44,185 bases of DNA, taken from the NCBI GenBank assembly GCA_019247695.1, contig JAFBAP010000162.1, positions 1 to 44,185 on the forward strand. Reading direction: 5' to 3'. Below are positions 1 to 8,268 of the stretch, one piece after another. The translations under genes and the position numbers were made by a program. The DNA is from Verrucomicrobiota bacterium (GTDB taxonomy: Bacteria > Verrucomicrobiota > Verrucomicrobiia > Chthoniobacterales > JAFAMB01). Below the pieces are notes generated by a model. That model was not told where the DNA came from, ran no database searches, and saw nothing but the letters and a program-made list of their open reading frames with translations. The number at the start of each line of letters is the position of its first letter. Within the stretch, counting starts at the first letter, position 1.

Positions 1-13
1 AAGAGTTCACACG

Positions 14-410
14 GTCACACGGCGGGCACAGCGGGGGTGGCGGGCACAACGACAGAGTTCACACGGCGAACACGGCGAACCACGGCGAACACGGCGGGAA
101 GAGGAAAGGGAAAGAGTTCGGAGTTCGGAGTTCGGAGCGGCATCATTGGGGGCGAGTTGCCGGTGTCAAGCTCCTGTTCCGTGGATCCTTTTCTGCGTTC
201 TCTGCGTGTTCGGCGGATGATTCTGTCTTTCCGCGGTGTGAACGTGCCCCTCGGGGGAGATCGGACCTGGCTCTACGACCCCTCCGAACTCCGAACTCCG
301 AACTCCGAACTTCTTCCCCCTCTTCCCGCCGTGTTCGCCGTGGCTCGCCGTGTTCGCCGTGTGAACTCTGTCGTTGTGCCCGCGTTTAGCCGCCGTGGCC
401 GCCGTGTGAC
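14..410. repeat. Composite mosaic repeat with long inverted arms
   Basis: The left arm (14-137) and right arm (282-410) are imperfect reverse complements of about 125 bases. Each arm is built from short-period units: CACGGCGAA/CACGGCGGG-type units, then GTTCGGA heptamers. The core between them carries the TTCTGCGT/TCTGCGTG unit and GCGGATGATT. The same modules in the same order recur at 11356-11604, 27836-27962, 40715-41098 and 43994-44185. Open frames across this block are read-throughs of the repeat and are not called as genes. A further TTGTGGCATT-type unit at about 431-470 abuts queE. Confidence 0.85.
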
Positions 411-471
411 GGGCGCCCATCGCTAATCCTTGTGGCATGCTTTCACTTGTGGCATTTGTGGCATTCCTTCT

Positions 472-1134
472 GTGGACGACGCGTTAAACAAGACTTTGAC
501 GGTAAACGAGATCTTTCGGTCCATTCAGGGCGAAAGCACCTGGGCCGGCTTGCCCTGCACCTTCGTGCGTCTGACGTTCTGCGACCTGCGTTGTTCCTAC
601 TGTGACACGACTTACGCGTTCTACCGCGGCGAGAAAACCTCACTGGCTGCGATTCTGGAACGGGTCCAACGGTTCGGGGTCAGGCTTGTGGAAATCACCG
701 GGGGCGAACCGCTGCTTCAGAAAAACGTGCATCTGCTCATGACTGCGCTCTGCGACCGTGGCTGCCAGGTCTTGCTTGAGACCAGCGGAGCACACGACAT
801 TTCCCGTGTCGACGCGCGGGTGCACCGCATCATGGACCTGAAAACCCCGGGGAGCGGGGAGGTCCACCGTAACCGGTTGGACAACATCGCGCACCTCACC
901 CAGCGGGACGAGGTGAAGTTTGTGATTGGTTCACGTGAGGATTACCTGTGGTCCAAACGGATGGTTGAGGAATATACCCTCGCGCAACGCTGCCGGTGCG
1001 TGTTGTTCTCGCCTGTTTTTGATCGCATTGAGCCGCGCCGGATCGTTGAATGGCTGCTTGAGGACGGGCTGCCGGTGCGCTTTCAGTTGCAGCTGCACAA
1101 GTTCATCTGGGCTCCGGACACACAAGGAGTATGA
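472..1134 (+). CDS. queE: 7-carboxy-7-deazaguanine synthase QueE
   Basis: Radical SAM enzyme that turns 6-carboxy-5,6,7,8-tetrahydropterin into 7-carboxy-7-deazaguanine, a cytosolic step of queuosine/preQ0 synthesis. About 220 aa, usual for the family. Near the N-terminus EIFRSIQGEST is the family opening, followed by the radical SAM cluster motif CDLRCSYCDT, whose cysteines bind the 4Fe-4S cluster. ITGGEPLLQ is the conserved GGEP SAM-contact motif. The frame stays open up to a TTG at 430, but that stretch is TTGTGGCATT-type repeat; GTG 472 or TTG 496 fits the family N-terminus better, and neither has a clear ribosome binding site. The stop overlaps the queD start by four bases (ATGA), so the two genes are translationally coupled. 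No preQ1 riboswitch was seen upstream. Function is certain; the start is not. Confidence 0.93.
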   Translation: MDDALNKTLTVNEIFRSIQGESTWAGLPCTFVRLTFCDLRCSYCDTTYAFYRGEKTSLAAILERVQRFGVRLVEITGGEPLLQKNVHLLMTALCDRGCQVLLETSGAHDISRVDARVHRIMDLKTPGSGEVHRNRLDNIAHLTQRDEVKFVIGSREDYLWSKRMVEEYTLAQRCRCVLFSPVFDRIEPRRIVEWLLEDGLPVRFQLQLHKFIWAPDTQGV

Positions 1135-1493
1135 GAGCGCGGCTTACGAAGATCTTTCATTTCGAAGCGTCACACGTTCTTCCGCAGGTTCCTGCCGGTC
1201 ACAAATGCGGCAGAATGCACGGCCACAGCTTCAAGGTGGAAGTGAGCATCGAGGGCGCTGTAAACCCTGCGACCGGCTGGATTTACGACCATGCGGTCAT
1301 TTCCGAGGCGATGAAACCGTTGGTTGAACGGCTCGATCACGCCTGTCTCAATGATATTCCCGGCCTGGAGAATCCCACGATCGAACTGATGGCAGCCTGG
1401 TTTTGGGACAAGCTTGCCGGCCCATGCCCCGGGCTCTGCGAGATCGTCATTTACGAAACGCCCGCGGCACGATGCGTGTACCGGGGCGACTAA
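1131..1493 (+). CDS. queD: 6-carboxy-5,6,7,8-tetrahydropterin synthase QueD
   Basis: Zinc enzyme of the 6-pyruvoyl-tetrahydropterin synthase/QueD family; makes the QueE substrate from 7,8-dihydroneopterin triphosphate. 120 aa, the normal bacterial length. Zinc-binding histidines lie in FEASH near the N-terminus and in the following MHGHSF, and the catalytic-type Cys lies in the intervening KCGRMHGH. LDHACLND and ENPTIE are typical family motifs, and the C-terminal YETP glutamate belongs to the pterin-binding site. A strong AAGGAG at about 1123-1128 stands just before the ATG, inside the end of queE. QueC and QueF are not in the window. Confidence 0.95.
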   Translation: MRARLTKIFHFEASHVLPQVPAGHKCGRMHGHSFKVEVSIEGAVNPATGWIYDHAVISEAMKPLVERLDHACLNDIPGLENPTIELMAAWFWDKLAGPCPGLCEIVIYETPAARCVYRGD

Positions 1494-1544
1494 TTGTGGG
1501 TTTTAGCTTTGCGGCGGCGCGCCGGCCTGCTAAGAACGGCGCCG

Positions 1545-2474
1545 ATGGCGGTACGGACAGTTCTTTTTGCCCTGGCCACTTTTTGTGGTCTCCTCGCGGT
1601 CGCACGAGCCGATTTCTTCAATTTCGACCCGACCTCGACGGGGCACGTTACGTACCCGAGCTGGGTGCCTCGCCGGCCGGTTGCCACCGCCCGGGAACAC
1701 GCCGAACTCTCCTTTCCCATCCAGCCGGTGCCGAACGATTACGACCTCGTCCTGACGGCAGTGTTCCAGGAGGAACTCGGCGCATTTCTCAGCGTGTACT
1801 GGCAGGACCGGGATGGTAACCGTCAACTCCTGTGCTCAAACCTGTTCGAGAACATCAACCTTCTTAATCAGCGAACGCTCCTCATCAGCCGGGCGATCAT
1901 GGGAGGACCGGGCAAGGTGATCCTTCAGTCCAGCCATCGCGTTCTGAACGTGCTCCGCGTCCGTCTTGAGTGGGCGCGTCCCGGAGTGGTGCGTCTGGTC
2001 GACAGCGTTCCAAACGGTGCGCTGATCGCCACGGGCGAAAAATTCTATGCGGCTGAAGAAGTGGACGGCAGCCCGCTCACCGCCGTGGCGGACAACTGGG
2101 AGGGTGCCACCCTGACCACGTCGGTTACCGACCAAGCCGAGCGGGTCGAGCAAGGGGTCGTTTTCCCGGTCGGGATTGACGCCAAGGTCAGGCGCGCACG
2201 CGTCGAGGTGCTCGTCAACGGCCTGCCGCTGGACGGTTCCATCCGGCTCTGGGTGAACCGTCAGTTGGCCGGGATCTTGTCTGTGGAAGTGCCTAATCTG
2301 AACGACCCCGGCTATTCCCCGGACGGTACCTTTGTCGGGTGGCGAAAAGCCGTTCTGTTGCTACCGCCGGGTCTGCTCATCGTCGGCGAAAACACCTTCC
2401 AGTTTGAAGGTCCGACCGACCAGCCGCTCGCAATCCGCGATTTCCTCCTGCAGCTTGCGTACGCCCCCAATTGA
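1545..2474 (+). CDS. Secreted protein of unknown function
   Basis: About 309 aa. The ATG at 1545 gives a clean Sec signal peptide (charged MAVR, then a hydrophobic run through LLAVARA, with likely cleavage before DFFNF). The frame continues upstream to a TTG at 1494, but the ATG places the signal peptide correctly. The mature part is rich in beta-prone segments, with no cysteine-rich region, membrane segment or catalytic motif that I recognise; the C-terminal third (LPPGLLIVGENTFQFEG) resembles a jelly-roll or carbohydrate-binding-like fold, which is only an impression. It lies between queD and the secretion operon in the same orientation and could be a substrate or accessory of that machine; this is inferred from position only. 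Confidence 0.7.
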   Translation: MAVRTVLFALATFCGLLAVARADFFNFDPTSTGHVTYPSWVPRRPVATAREHAELSFPIQPVPNDYDLVLTAVFQEELGAFLSVYWQDRDGNRQLLCSNLFENINLLNQRTLLISRAIMGGPGKVILQSSHRVLNVLRVRLEWARPGVVRLVDSVPNGALIATGEKFYAAEEVDGSPLTAVADNWEGATLTTSVTDQAERVEQGVVFPVGIDAKVRRARVEVLVNGLPLDGSIRLWVNRQLAGILSVEVPNLNDPGYSPDGTFVGWRKAVLLLPPGLLIVGENTFQFEGPTDQPLAIRDFLLQLAYAPN

Positions 2475-2516
2475 CTTGTACCCATCCCTATTTGGATCTA
2501 GTCTCCGGGCGGTTGT

Positions 2517-2972
2517 ATGATAACTCCTTGCTCCTCGTGCCGGGCACATCGGCTCGGTTCCTCTCGCTGGTCCGCAGGTTATACCTTAATGGAAATCATG
2601 CTCGTCGTCGCGATTATCGCGGTGATCGCCGGCGGCGTGATCATTAAGATGTCGGGTGCGCTCGACGTCGCGAAAATCCAGCGGGCAGAACAAGACATCG
2701 CCAACATTTACAGCGCCTTGAAACTGTACGAGGCCCGCAACAACCAGATGCCGGACCAAGGCCAGGCTCTGGAGGCGTTGGTCAACCCGCCCAGTACCGG
2801 CACAGCCCCCCCTAATTGGGTCCGGTTGATGGACAGCCTGCCTGTGGACCCCTGGGGTACGCCTTATCAATACCGCAACCCGGGCAAGAGAGACCCATCC
2901 GGGGTAGACGTCTTTTCGTTCGGGCCGGATCGTAAAGAGAGCGGCGACGACATTTATCGCCGCGTGCAATAG
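2517..2972 (+). CDS. gspG: Type II secretion major pseudopilin GspG
   Basis: Major pseudopilin of the type II secretion pseudopilus. 151 aa. The prepilin peptidase site is seen as AGYTLMEIMLVV: cleavage after Gly, with Glu at mature position 5, followed by a hydrophobic helix of about 20 residues. The C-terminal half has GspG hallmarks: the ALKLYEARNNQMPDQGQALEAL helix-turn, VDPWGTPYQY, and VFSFGPD as the calcium-loop region. It is the first gene of an uninterrupted series of pseudopilin, assembly and secretin genes. The 42-base gap before it leaves room for a promoter; a TTGACT at 2471-2476 is visible, but no good -10 box follows. Confidence 0.93.
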   Translation: MITPCSSCRAHRLGSSRWSAGYTLMEIMLVVAIIAVIAGGVIIKMSGALDVAKIQRAEQDIANIYSALKLYEARNNQMPDQGQALEALVNPPSTGTAPPNWVRLMDSLPVDPWGTPYQYRNPGKRDPSGVDVFSFGPDRKESGDDIYRRVQ

Positions 2973-2994
2973 CCACCGAAAAAGGCGTCACGCG

Positions 2995-3507
2995 ATGCCG
3001 TCTGCCCGCCGCCAACCACTCTCCCGAAGACGTCTGCCGCGAGCCGGATTTACCCTGCTTGAGGTATGCGTGGTGCTGTTCATCGTTGCGGTGATCTTTG
3101 TGGTCGCTGCCGTGCCGGCCACCCACCTTTTTAACGAGGAGAAACTTCTCGCGCCGGTTCGCCAGCTCCAAAGCTGCGCCAAGGCCGCCCGGCTGCGGGC
3201 GATGACCAGCCACCAGACCTGCGTGATCCTGTTCGGCGACAACGGTTATGAACTCGCGCTGAGTGATCCGGTTACGGCACATCCCACCGTCGTGCGAGGG
3301 TACCAGCTGCCGCCCAACGTCGACTTGCGGTGCCAGGCCCCCGCCGATACGGAATTTCATTCGGTCGCCGATCTGCACTGGTACTTCGCCCCGAACGGCC
3401 TGTGTGAACCACTCAAGTTCCTGCTCCAGCAAGGCAAAAGCTGGGTTCGCTTTCGTGTTGACCCGCTGACGGCCCGCGTCCAGGATCAGGAAAGCTTTAT
3501 CGATTAA
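2995..3507 (+). CDS. gspH: Type II secretion minor pseudopilin, GspH-like
   Basis: 170 aa. Prepilin-type N-terminus: a basic leader, then RAGFTLLEVCVVLFIVAV with the Gly|Phe cleavage site and Glu at +5. The family's helix continues into QLQSCAKAARLRAMTSHQT, typical of GspH/FimT proteins. The C-terminal half is a divergent beta domain. By order (second after GspG) and by the RAxA-type helix it is placed as GspH; a generic minor pseudopilin is the alternative. AAAAAGG at about 2976-2982 could serve as a rather distant ribosome binding site. Confidence 0.82.
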   Translation: MPSARRQPLSRRRLPRAGFTLLEVCVVLFIVAVIFVVAAVPATHLFNEEKLLAPVRQLQSCAKAARLRAMTSHQTCVILFGDNGYELALSDPVTAHPTVVRGYQLPPNVDLRCQAPADTEFHSVADLHWYFAPNGLCEPLKFLLQQGKSWVRFRVDPLTARVQDQESFID

Positions 3508-3537
3508 CGACGGGATAGCTTTTCTGCCATCCTCGTT

Positions 3538-4029
3538 GTGAAACCTGCCCTGATGCCGAGCCGACGCGTTCACTCTCACCTGCACATTTGTCGAACCAAC
3601 CCTGACGTGCCGCCGTTTCTCCCCGGCCCGGGACGGCGTTCCAGGCCGGGCAAGGCGGCGTTTGTGCTCTGGGAAATGATGCTGGCGTTAATGATTTTCT
3701 GCGTGGTTGCCGTCTCGCTCACCACCGCCCTGCGCCAGGCGATCGACACCGTGATCCTCCTGCGTGATGACGCCCAGACCCGGCATGACTTTGAAAACCT
3801 GTTGAACGAGGCGGCCGTGATCAGACTGCAACCCGGCAAGGAGGATCTGGTCGTGGGTGACGGCCGCATCCATTACGAGCGTGAGGTGGTGCGGTTGCAA
3901 CCGAAAACCATCCATGGTGAGTTGGTGCCGAACCTCTACGACGTCACGATTCGCGCCACCTGGCAGGCGGGCGGCCAGACTCGCACGAACCAGGTCCGAT
4001 CGGTCATTTACCAGCCTGCGTCGGGATGA
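3538..4029 (+). CDS. gspI: Type II secretion minor pseudopilin, GspI-like
   Basis: 163 aa from GTG 3538; an ATG at 3553 is an alternative. The leader is unusually long (about 40 residues, basic and proline-rich) before the prepilin motif KAAFVLWEMMLALMIF. There the residue before the mature Phe is Ala rather than the usual Gly, while Glu at +5 is kept. The remaining globular part is short, as in GspI. The stop overlaps the next start (ATGA). Assignment as GspI comes from position between the H-like and J-like genes; the sequence alone says only type IV pilin-like. Confidence 0.75.
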   Translation: MKPALMPSRRVHSHLHICRTNPDVPPFLPGPGRRSRPGKAAFVLWEMMLALMIFCVVAVSLTTALRQAIDTVILLRDDAQTRHDFENLLNEAAVIRLQPGKEDLVVGDGRIHYEREVVRLQPKTIHGELVPNLYDVTIRATWQAGGQTRTNQVRSVIYQPASG

Positions 4030-4670
4030 GGACCGTGCCAGCCATCCACCCATCCCGTCGATCGGCTCCGCAAGCCGGGTACCTGCTGCTCGAGGTCCTG
4101 CTCGCGCTCGCCATCCTGACCATAATCACCGCCCTCGTGTTCCGAATCATCCAGACCACGGTGCGCACCACGCGCGAGGTGACCTACCTCGAGTCATTGC
4201 AGGAGCGCGTCGACGGCATCAGTGAATTGCTGCGACAGAATTTTACCAATCTGCCTGCCGCAGCGCAGTTTCAGACCAAGACGATTCAGTCGGGAACGGA
4301 ACTGGTCTTCCAGCACGTCGCGTTTCAGTTTGCGACCACCCCGGGGATTCCCGCCTACGGTACCGTCGCCCTCTGCGCGCGGCCGCAGGCGGACGGCCGT
4401 TTGTACCTGGCCTTTTACCAGGAGCCGGAAGACGCTCGCGAACGCCTGATCCAGGCCAATCAGGAGAATGATATCCGCTGGACTCCGATCCTTGGTGACC
4501 TCGACCAGGTTGCATGGAGGTTCTTTGACCCCCAAACCCGCGATTGGCGTGCGGACTGGCCTGCCAACGGCTCCCGGCCCGCGCTGGTCGAGTTAACTTT
4601 CCGGATCTCCGGACAAAGCCAGGTGCACCGGTCCATTTTTAACTGTCCGACAGCCCCGGTCCTGCCATGA
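4026..4670 (+). CDS. gspJ: Type II secretion minor pseudopilin, GspJ-like
   Basis: 214 aa, longer than the other minor pseudopilins, as expected for GspJ. Prepilin motif QAGYLLLEVLLALAILTIITALVF (Gly|Tyr, Glu at +5). The downstream helix is followed by an extended beta domain ending in LVELTFRISGQ. GspJ forms the pseudopilus tip with GspI and GspK. Overlaps both neighbours by four bases (ATGA at each end), indicating tight translational coupling. Confidence 0.8.
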   Translation: MRTVPAIHPSRRSAPQAGYLLLEVLLALAILTIITALVFRIIQTTVRTTREVTYLESLQERVDGISELLRQNFTNLPAAAQFQTKTIQSGTELVFQHVAFQFATTPGIPAYGTVALCARPQADGRLYLAFYQEPEDARERLIQANQENDIRWTPILGDLDQVAWRFFDPQTRDWRADWPANGSRPALVELTFRISGQSQVHRSIFNCPTAPVLP

Positions 4671-5716
4671 ATCATTCCTCTTTGCGCCGACCCTCAGCCC
4701 CATCTCGCCGGACTTCCTCCGGGCGCGAGGCGATGATCGACGCGGGACCGTTCCAGGCGCGGAACCAACGCGGCTCGGCGTTGCTCTTGGTCCTTTTTAC
4801 GATCCTCCTCATCTCGAGCCTCATCATTTCGGCTGTGGAATTTGTGCGTCATGACGTGGACGAATATGCCGTCCTGAACCGGCGCTTTCAGTCCCGGATC
4901 CTGGCGCAGAGTGGGGTGGCTTTCGCTTTGCCTCCGCAGGTGCGCAACGAAGATCGGGACCTGTTGGAGCAAACCCGCAAGGACGGCGGAAAGTTCGAGG
5001 TGATCATCGCGAGCGAGTCAGCCCACCTGAACATCAACTTTGTCCTGCAAACCAACCGCGACTACCTGCTGCAGGCGGTCTTTCGCAAATGGGGCCTGAC
5101 CTCGCGCGAGATCGACCCGGCCATCGCCGGCCTGCACCATTACGTTCAGGACCTAAACGACTCCGATGCCAACGCGGGTGGACTCCAGCCTTCACTGGCC
5201 CCGAACCCGGCACCCACGCCCGCCCAGAGTGCCGGTCAAAACGGCCCCGGAACGTCCGCGGCCGCCCAGCAGCAGTTCCGGCCGTTCACCGCGGTCGAGG
5301 AAATGAGCCTGGTGCCGGAGTTCGCCCCGGTCATGAAACGCCAACCCGACTGGGCGCAATCATTCACAGTCTACGGGGACGGCAAGATCGACGTAAACAC
5401 GGTTGATCAGGACACCCTTCAGCTTGTCACGGGCGTATCGGCCGCTCAGGCCGACCAGTTCGTGAAGTATCGCTGGGGCCGCGACGGCAAACCGTTCACC
5501 GCCGACGACCAGATTTACCGCAGCCTTGAGGACGTCCGGGTACACCTCGGAATGAGCCCGCAACAGTTCCAGGCGGTGCAGGACATGCTGGCGCTGACCA
5601 GCGCGGTGGACCGGATTGAAAGCCGTGGTATGATTGCGGATTTCACGACAACTATTACTGCTATTGTAAATCGAAACTCCGTACCGGCTGGGGTCCTGTT
5701 ATGGCAAGAAAGGTAG
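4667..5716 (+). CDS. gspK: Type II secretion minor pseudopilin GspK-like
   Basis: 349 aa. After a leader of about 35 residues comes RGSALLLVLFTILLISSLIISAVEF, the GspK-type transmembrane start, which lacks Glu+5 as GspK proteins do. LNINFVLQTN and the long alpha domain that follows match the GspK architecture; the C-terminal helix-hairpin region (INVNTVDQDTLQ-type, here DVNTVDQDTLQLVTG) is the other family hallmark. A Pro/Ala/Gln-rich insertion at about residues 180-205 separates the two halves. GspK caps the pseudopilus tip. The end overlaps gspL by 16 bases. Confidence 0.85.
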   Translation: MNHSSLRRPSAPSRRTSSGREAMIDAGPFQARNQRGSALLLVLFTILLISSLIISAVEFVRHDVDEYAVLNRRFQSRILAQSGVAFALPPQVRNEDRDLLEQTRKDGGKFEVIIASESAHLNINFVLQTNRDYLLQAVFRKWGLTSREIDPAIAGLHHYVQDLNDSDANAGGLQPSLAPNPAPTPAQSAGQNGPGTSAAAQQQFRPFTAVEEMSLVPEFAPVMKRQPDWAQSFTVYGDGKIDVNTVDQDTLQLVTGVSAAQADQFVKYRWGRDGKPFTADDQIYRSLEDVRVHLGMSPQQFQAVQDMLALTSAVDRIESRGMIADFTTTITAIVNRNSVPAGVLLWQER

Positions 5717-6936
5717 ATCGCTCTCAAACCTTTCTCGTTCGCGCCGGGCCGGGCGGTGATGATGATTGGGAGCTGTGGACGGCACCCCAGGGTAGAACGC
5801 CGCACCTGGTCCAGCGGCTGAAGAGTCCCCGGGAAGCGCCCGGTCCGACGGTGGTGGCCCTGCCCGCGCAGCAGGTGCTGAGTTTTCCTTGCTGGGTATC
5901 GACCGATGATCGCGGGCTTGCGGGAGAAGTGTTGCAATTGCGGCTGGAGCAATCGGGCCTGGTGCAGCGAACGTCGACCGGTGTGCCCGCCGATTTCCGG
6001 CTGCTCGCAGTCCGGGACGGCCGGTGCCTGGCGGTCGCTACGGTCCTCCAGTCGGACCTGCCCGAGCACCTCGTTTTTGAAAGGGCGGTCCGTTTCGAGC
6101 CGTCCGCCTTTACCCTGCCCCTTTCGCAGGACCGGGTTACGCTCTGGCGGGAAGCCGGTCGCCTCACGTTTGCGATCACGCGGGGAGACGACCCGGTGTA
6201 CCTGCAAACGGCGAGCGGTACGGAGTTGAACGCGGAGTTTCTCCAGGAGCTTAACTGCGTGTTCCTGCAGCTGGAAGGCCAAGGTTTGATCAACCCGTTG
6301 GCGGGGGCGGTGCTCTGGGGCGATTTCACCGACGACGAGGTGCAGGTCCTGCGAAAACGCTTCGCATTTCGCGTGACGGTCGAGCCGCTGCCGGCGCCTC
6401 GGTTGCCTAAGCCGCGTTCGCGGCTTTTGCCGGCGCAGGTGGAAGCTTTACACGCCCGCAAACGGCGGCGCGACCGGGTGCGCCGGCTCGTGACCGGGGC
6501 GCTGATCTTATACCTGGGGTTGGTGGCCTCCCTGATCGGCTACATCTGGTGGGAGCGACTTCAGGTTAAGCAGTTGCAGCTTTCGCTCGCTGCCGGCGCG
6601 CCTACCGTTCAGGCCATTGAGGGCACGGCGGATCGTTGGCGTAACCTGCAATGGGCGGTGGATCCGCAGGTTTACCCACTCGAATTGCTCAATCAGATCT
6701 CGAGCCTGCTGCCTGCGCAGGGGATGCACCTGGCCTCATTTGAGTTGCACAAAGGCAAAGTGACGATCCGCGGCGAAGCCAGCACGGCCCCGGCCGCGTT
6801 CAAGTTCGCGGAGGACGTCAAGGGTAAGTCCGAGTTGCAGATGTTCACGTGGCAGATGCCCAGCCCGAGTCTGCGTCCGGACGGGCGTGCGGAGTTTACC
6901 ATCGAGGGGGAGCCAAAGTTTGCGAAACCTAACTAA
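5701..6936 (+). CDS. gspL: Type II secretion assembly protein, GspL-like
   Basis: 411 aa. The N-terminal cytoplasmic part (about 1-255) has the beta-rich look of the PilM/GspL actin-like fold. A basic stretch (RKRRRDRVRRL) is followed by one membrane segment (LVTGALILYLGLVASLIGYIWW, around residue 270). A periplasmic PilN/ferredoxin-like domain follows, with LLNQISSLLPAQGMHLASFELHKGKVTIRGEA. This layout is that of GspL, which links the GspE ATPase to the inner-membrane platform. Overlaps the ends of gspK and gspM. Sequence divergence from proteobacterial GspL is large, so the name rests on architecture and position. Confidence 0.8.
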   Translation: MARKVDRSQTFLVRAGPGGDDDWELWTAPQGRTPHLVQRLKSPREAPGPTVVALPAQQVLSFPCWVSTDDRGLAGEVLQLRLEQSGLVQRTSTGVPADFRLLAVRDGRCLAVATVLQSDLPEHLVFERAVRFEPSAFTLPLSQDRVTLWREAGRLTFAITRGDDPVYLQTASGTELNAEFLQELNCVFLQLEGQGLINPLAGAVLWGDFTDDEVQVLRKRFAFRVTVEPLPAPRLPKPRSRLLPAQVEALHARKRRRDRVRRLVTGALILYLGLVASLIGYIWWERLQVKQLQLSLAAGAPTVQAIEGTADRWRNLQWAVDPQVYPLELLNQISSLLPAQGMHLASFELHKGKVTIRGEASTAPAAFKFAEDVKGKSELQMFTWQMPSPSLRPDGRAEFTIEGEPKFAKPN

Positions 6937-7447
6937 ATCCGAGCGCCGGCTGAGCGCCTTCCTGGGCCTGTCCGTTTTCGTGATGCTGAATTTTTACGGG
7001 ATCAGCTACTTACTGGACGAGCACGCCGGCCTGGCTCAAAAGATCACCGAACTGCAGGGACAGCAACGATCGAATGACCTCTGGTTGCGCGAGCGCGGGC
7101 TCTGGCTGGCCCGCAAGGAATGGCTGGATACCAAACAGCCGCACGTCACGACCGGTTCCGCCGCCCAATCGGAGTTGCTCGAGTCGCTGACCAGGTCCGC
7201 CAAGGATCACGCCCTGACGATTGACGAACAGAGCTTCGGCGAAACGAAGAACACCGCGGATTACCGCTCGGTGGCGGTCAAGTTGAAACTGACTGGAAAA
7301 CTCGAGGACGTCGTGAAATGGCTGGTGGCGGTCCAGCAGCCCGAGCAGTTTCAGGCGGTGACGAATTTTGTTTTGAAAAGCACGGATGCGCCCCCTAACG
7401 TCAACCTCGAGTTGGAGGTCGCCCGCTGGTATGCCCCGAATGTATGA
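6920..7447 (+). CDS. gspM: Type II secretion assembly protein, GspM/PilO-like
   Basis: About 175 aa. TTG 6920 is chosen because GAGGGGGAG at 6904-6912 lies seven bases before it and because translation then starts just before the membrane anchor; a GTG at 6887 would add 11 residues. One transmembrane segment (FLGLSVFVMLNFYGISYLL) is followed by a short coiled region and a ferredoxin-like periplasmic domain (YRSVAVKLKLTGKLEDVVKWLVAVQQ, residues about 115-140), the pattern of PilO/GspM. It would pair with the preceding GspL-like protein in the inner-membrane platform. Confidence 0.78.
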   Translation: MRNLTKSERRLSAFLGLSVFVMLNFYGISYLLDEHAGLAQKITELQGQQRSNDLWLRERGLWLARKEWLDTKQPHVTTGSAAQSELLESLTRSAKDHALTIDEQSFGETKNTADYRSVAVKLKLTGKLEDVVKWLVAVQQPEQFQAVTNFVLKSTDAPPNVNLELEVARWYAPNV

Positions 7448-8222
7448 GTCTCAGTACGCCGTAAAAACCTCGCCCGAATCGGGAGTCCCGAAGGAGCGCG
7501 GCACCGGCGTCCGTTCCGGCTGGGTTCTCGCGGTGGTGGCAGCGGCCGCATCGGCGTTGGTGCCCGGGGTGCTCGCAAATGACCAGGTTCCGGCCGGTTT
7601 TTCGGCCAGCCGCTACGCCCGGCTCTGGGAACGGAACCCCTTTACGCTGGTCACGCCGGCAGCCCCGCAGGCGACCCCGTCCGTTTTCGAGAAGTTGGCG
7701 CTCGTGAGCTGGTTTCGCGCCGGGAAAGACACGGTGGTCTTCGTTCAGAACACCGAGACCAACGAGGTTCAAAAGATCACGACGACTCCTAACGCTCAGG
7801 GCCTGCGCCTGGTCGAGATACACCCCAGCTCCAATCCCCAGGGGGCCGAGGTCGTTCTTGCGGATAATGCCCAGCAAGGCACGATCCGGTTCCGGATGGA
7901 CGCTCAGCCTGCCGTCGGCACTCCGGGGGTGCAGGGTGCGCCGCCCGGCGTGGCCGGGCAACCGGTGCAGCCCGGGGCGCCGGGGCAACCGGGTGTACCG
8001 GTGCAGCCGGGACAGGGCCGTAATTTCCCGCCGTACAATGCCGGGGCGGTGGCCAATCAAACCCTCAACACGATGCCTCCGGGTCAGGGAGCCGGCAACC
8101 CCGGCGCTTATCCGCGCGGTCCCACGGTTAACGATTACCGGCGCCGGCGCGTCCTGCCCACACCGAATTACAGCGCGCCGAGCCCGCCGCAGGTCAACCC
8201 CAATGGCGTCCGGGCACAGTGA
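7440..8222 (+). CDS. Inner-membrane secretion protein, GspC/PilP-like position
   Basis: About 260 aa from ATG 7440, overlapping the gspM stop by eight bases; ATG 7431 is an alternative. One membrane segment near the N-terminus (WVLAVVAAAASALVPGVLA). The periplasmic part begins with RYARLWERNPF, reminiscent of the start of the GspC homology region, and has a small beta domain (about 85-165). The last 95 residues are low-complexity Gly/Pro/Gln (PGQPG/VQPG-type repeats) followed by a basic tail. Lying immediately before the secretin gene, it may connect the platform to the secretin as GspC or PilP does. No close named relative recognised. Confidence 0.65.
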   Translation: MYESQYAVKTSPESGVPKERGTGVRSGWVLAVVAAAASALVPGVLANDQVPAGFSASRYARLWERNPFTLVTPAAPQATPSVFEKLALVSWFRAGKDTVVFVQNTETNEVQKITTTPNAQGLRLVEIHPSSNPQGAEVVLADNAQQGTIRFRMDAQPAVGTPGVQGAPPGVAGQPVQPGAPGQPGVPVQPGQGRNFPPYNAGAVANQTLNTMPPGQGAGNPGAYPRGPTVNDYRRRRVLPTPNYSAPSPPQVNPNGVRAQ

Positions 8223-8268
8223 TCAAAACGTTATCCCGGTCTAAACCCACCCATCCCCCTCTTCACGC

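Noticed and set aside
37-438. Open frames on both strands within the first repeat block
   Set aside because: They are read-throughs of short-period GC-rich repeats, with repetitive Arg/Thr-rich translations and no family resemblance.
14-470. CRISPR array
   Set aside because: Units are 7-12 bases, contiguous or nearly so, and of several types; there are no regular unique spacers and no cas genes.
430-471. TTG 430 as the queE start
   Set aside because: The added residues (WHAFTCGICGIP) come from TTGTGGCATT repeat units; the family N-terminus begins further down.
430-472. preQ1 riboswitch upstream of queE
   Set aside because: The upstream region is entirely mosaic repeat; no aptamer-like sequence was seen.
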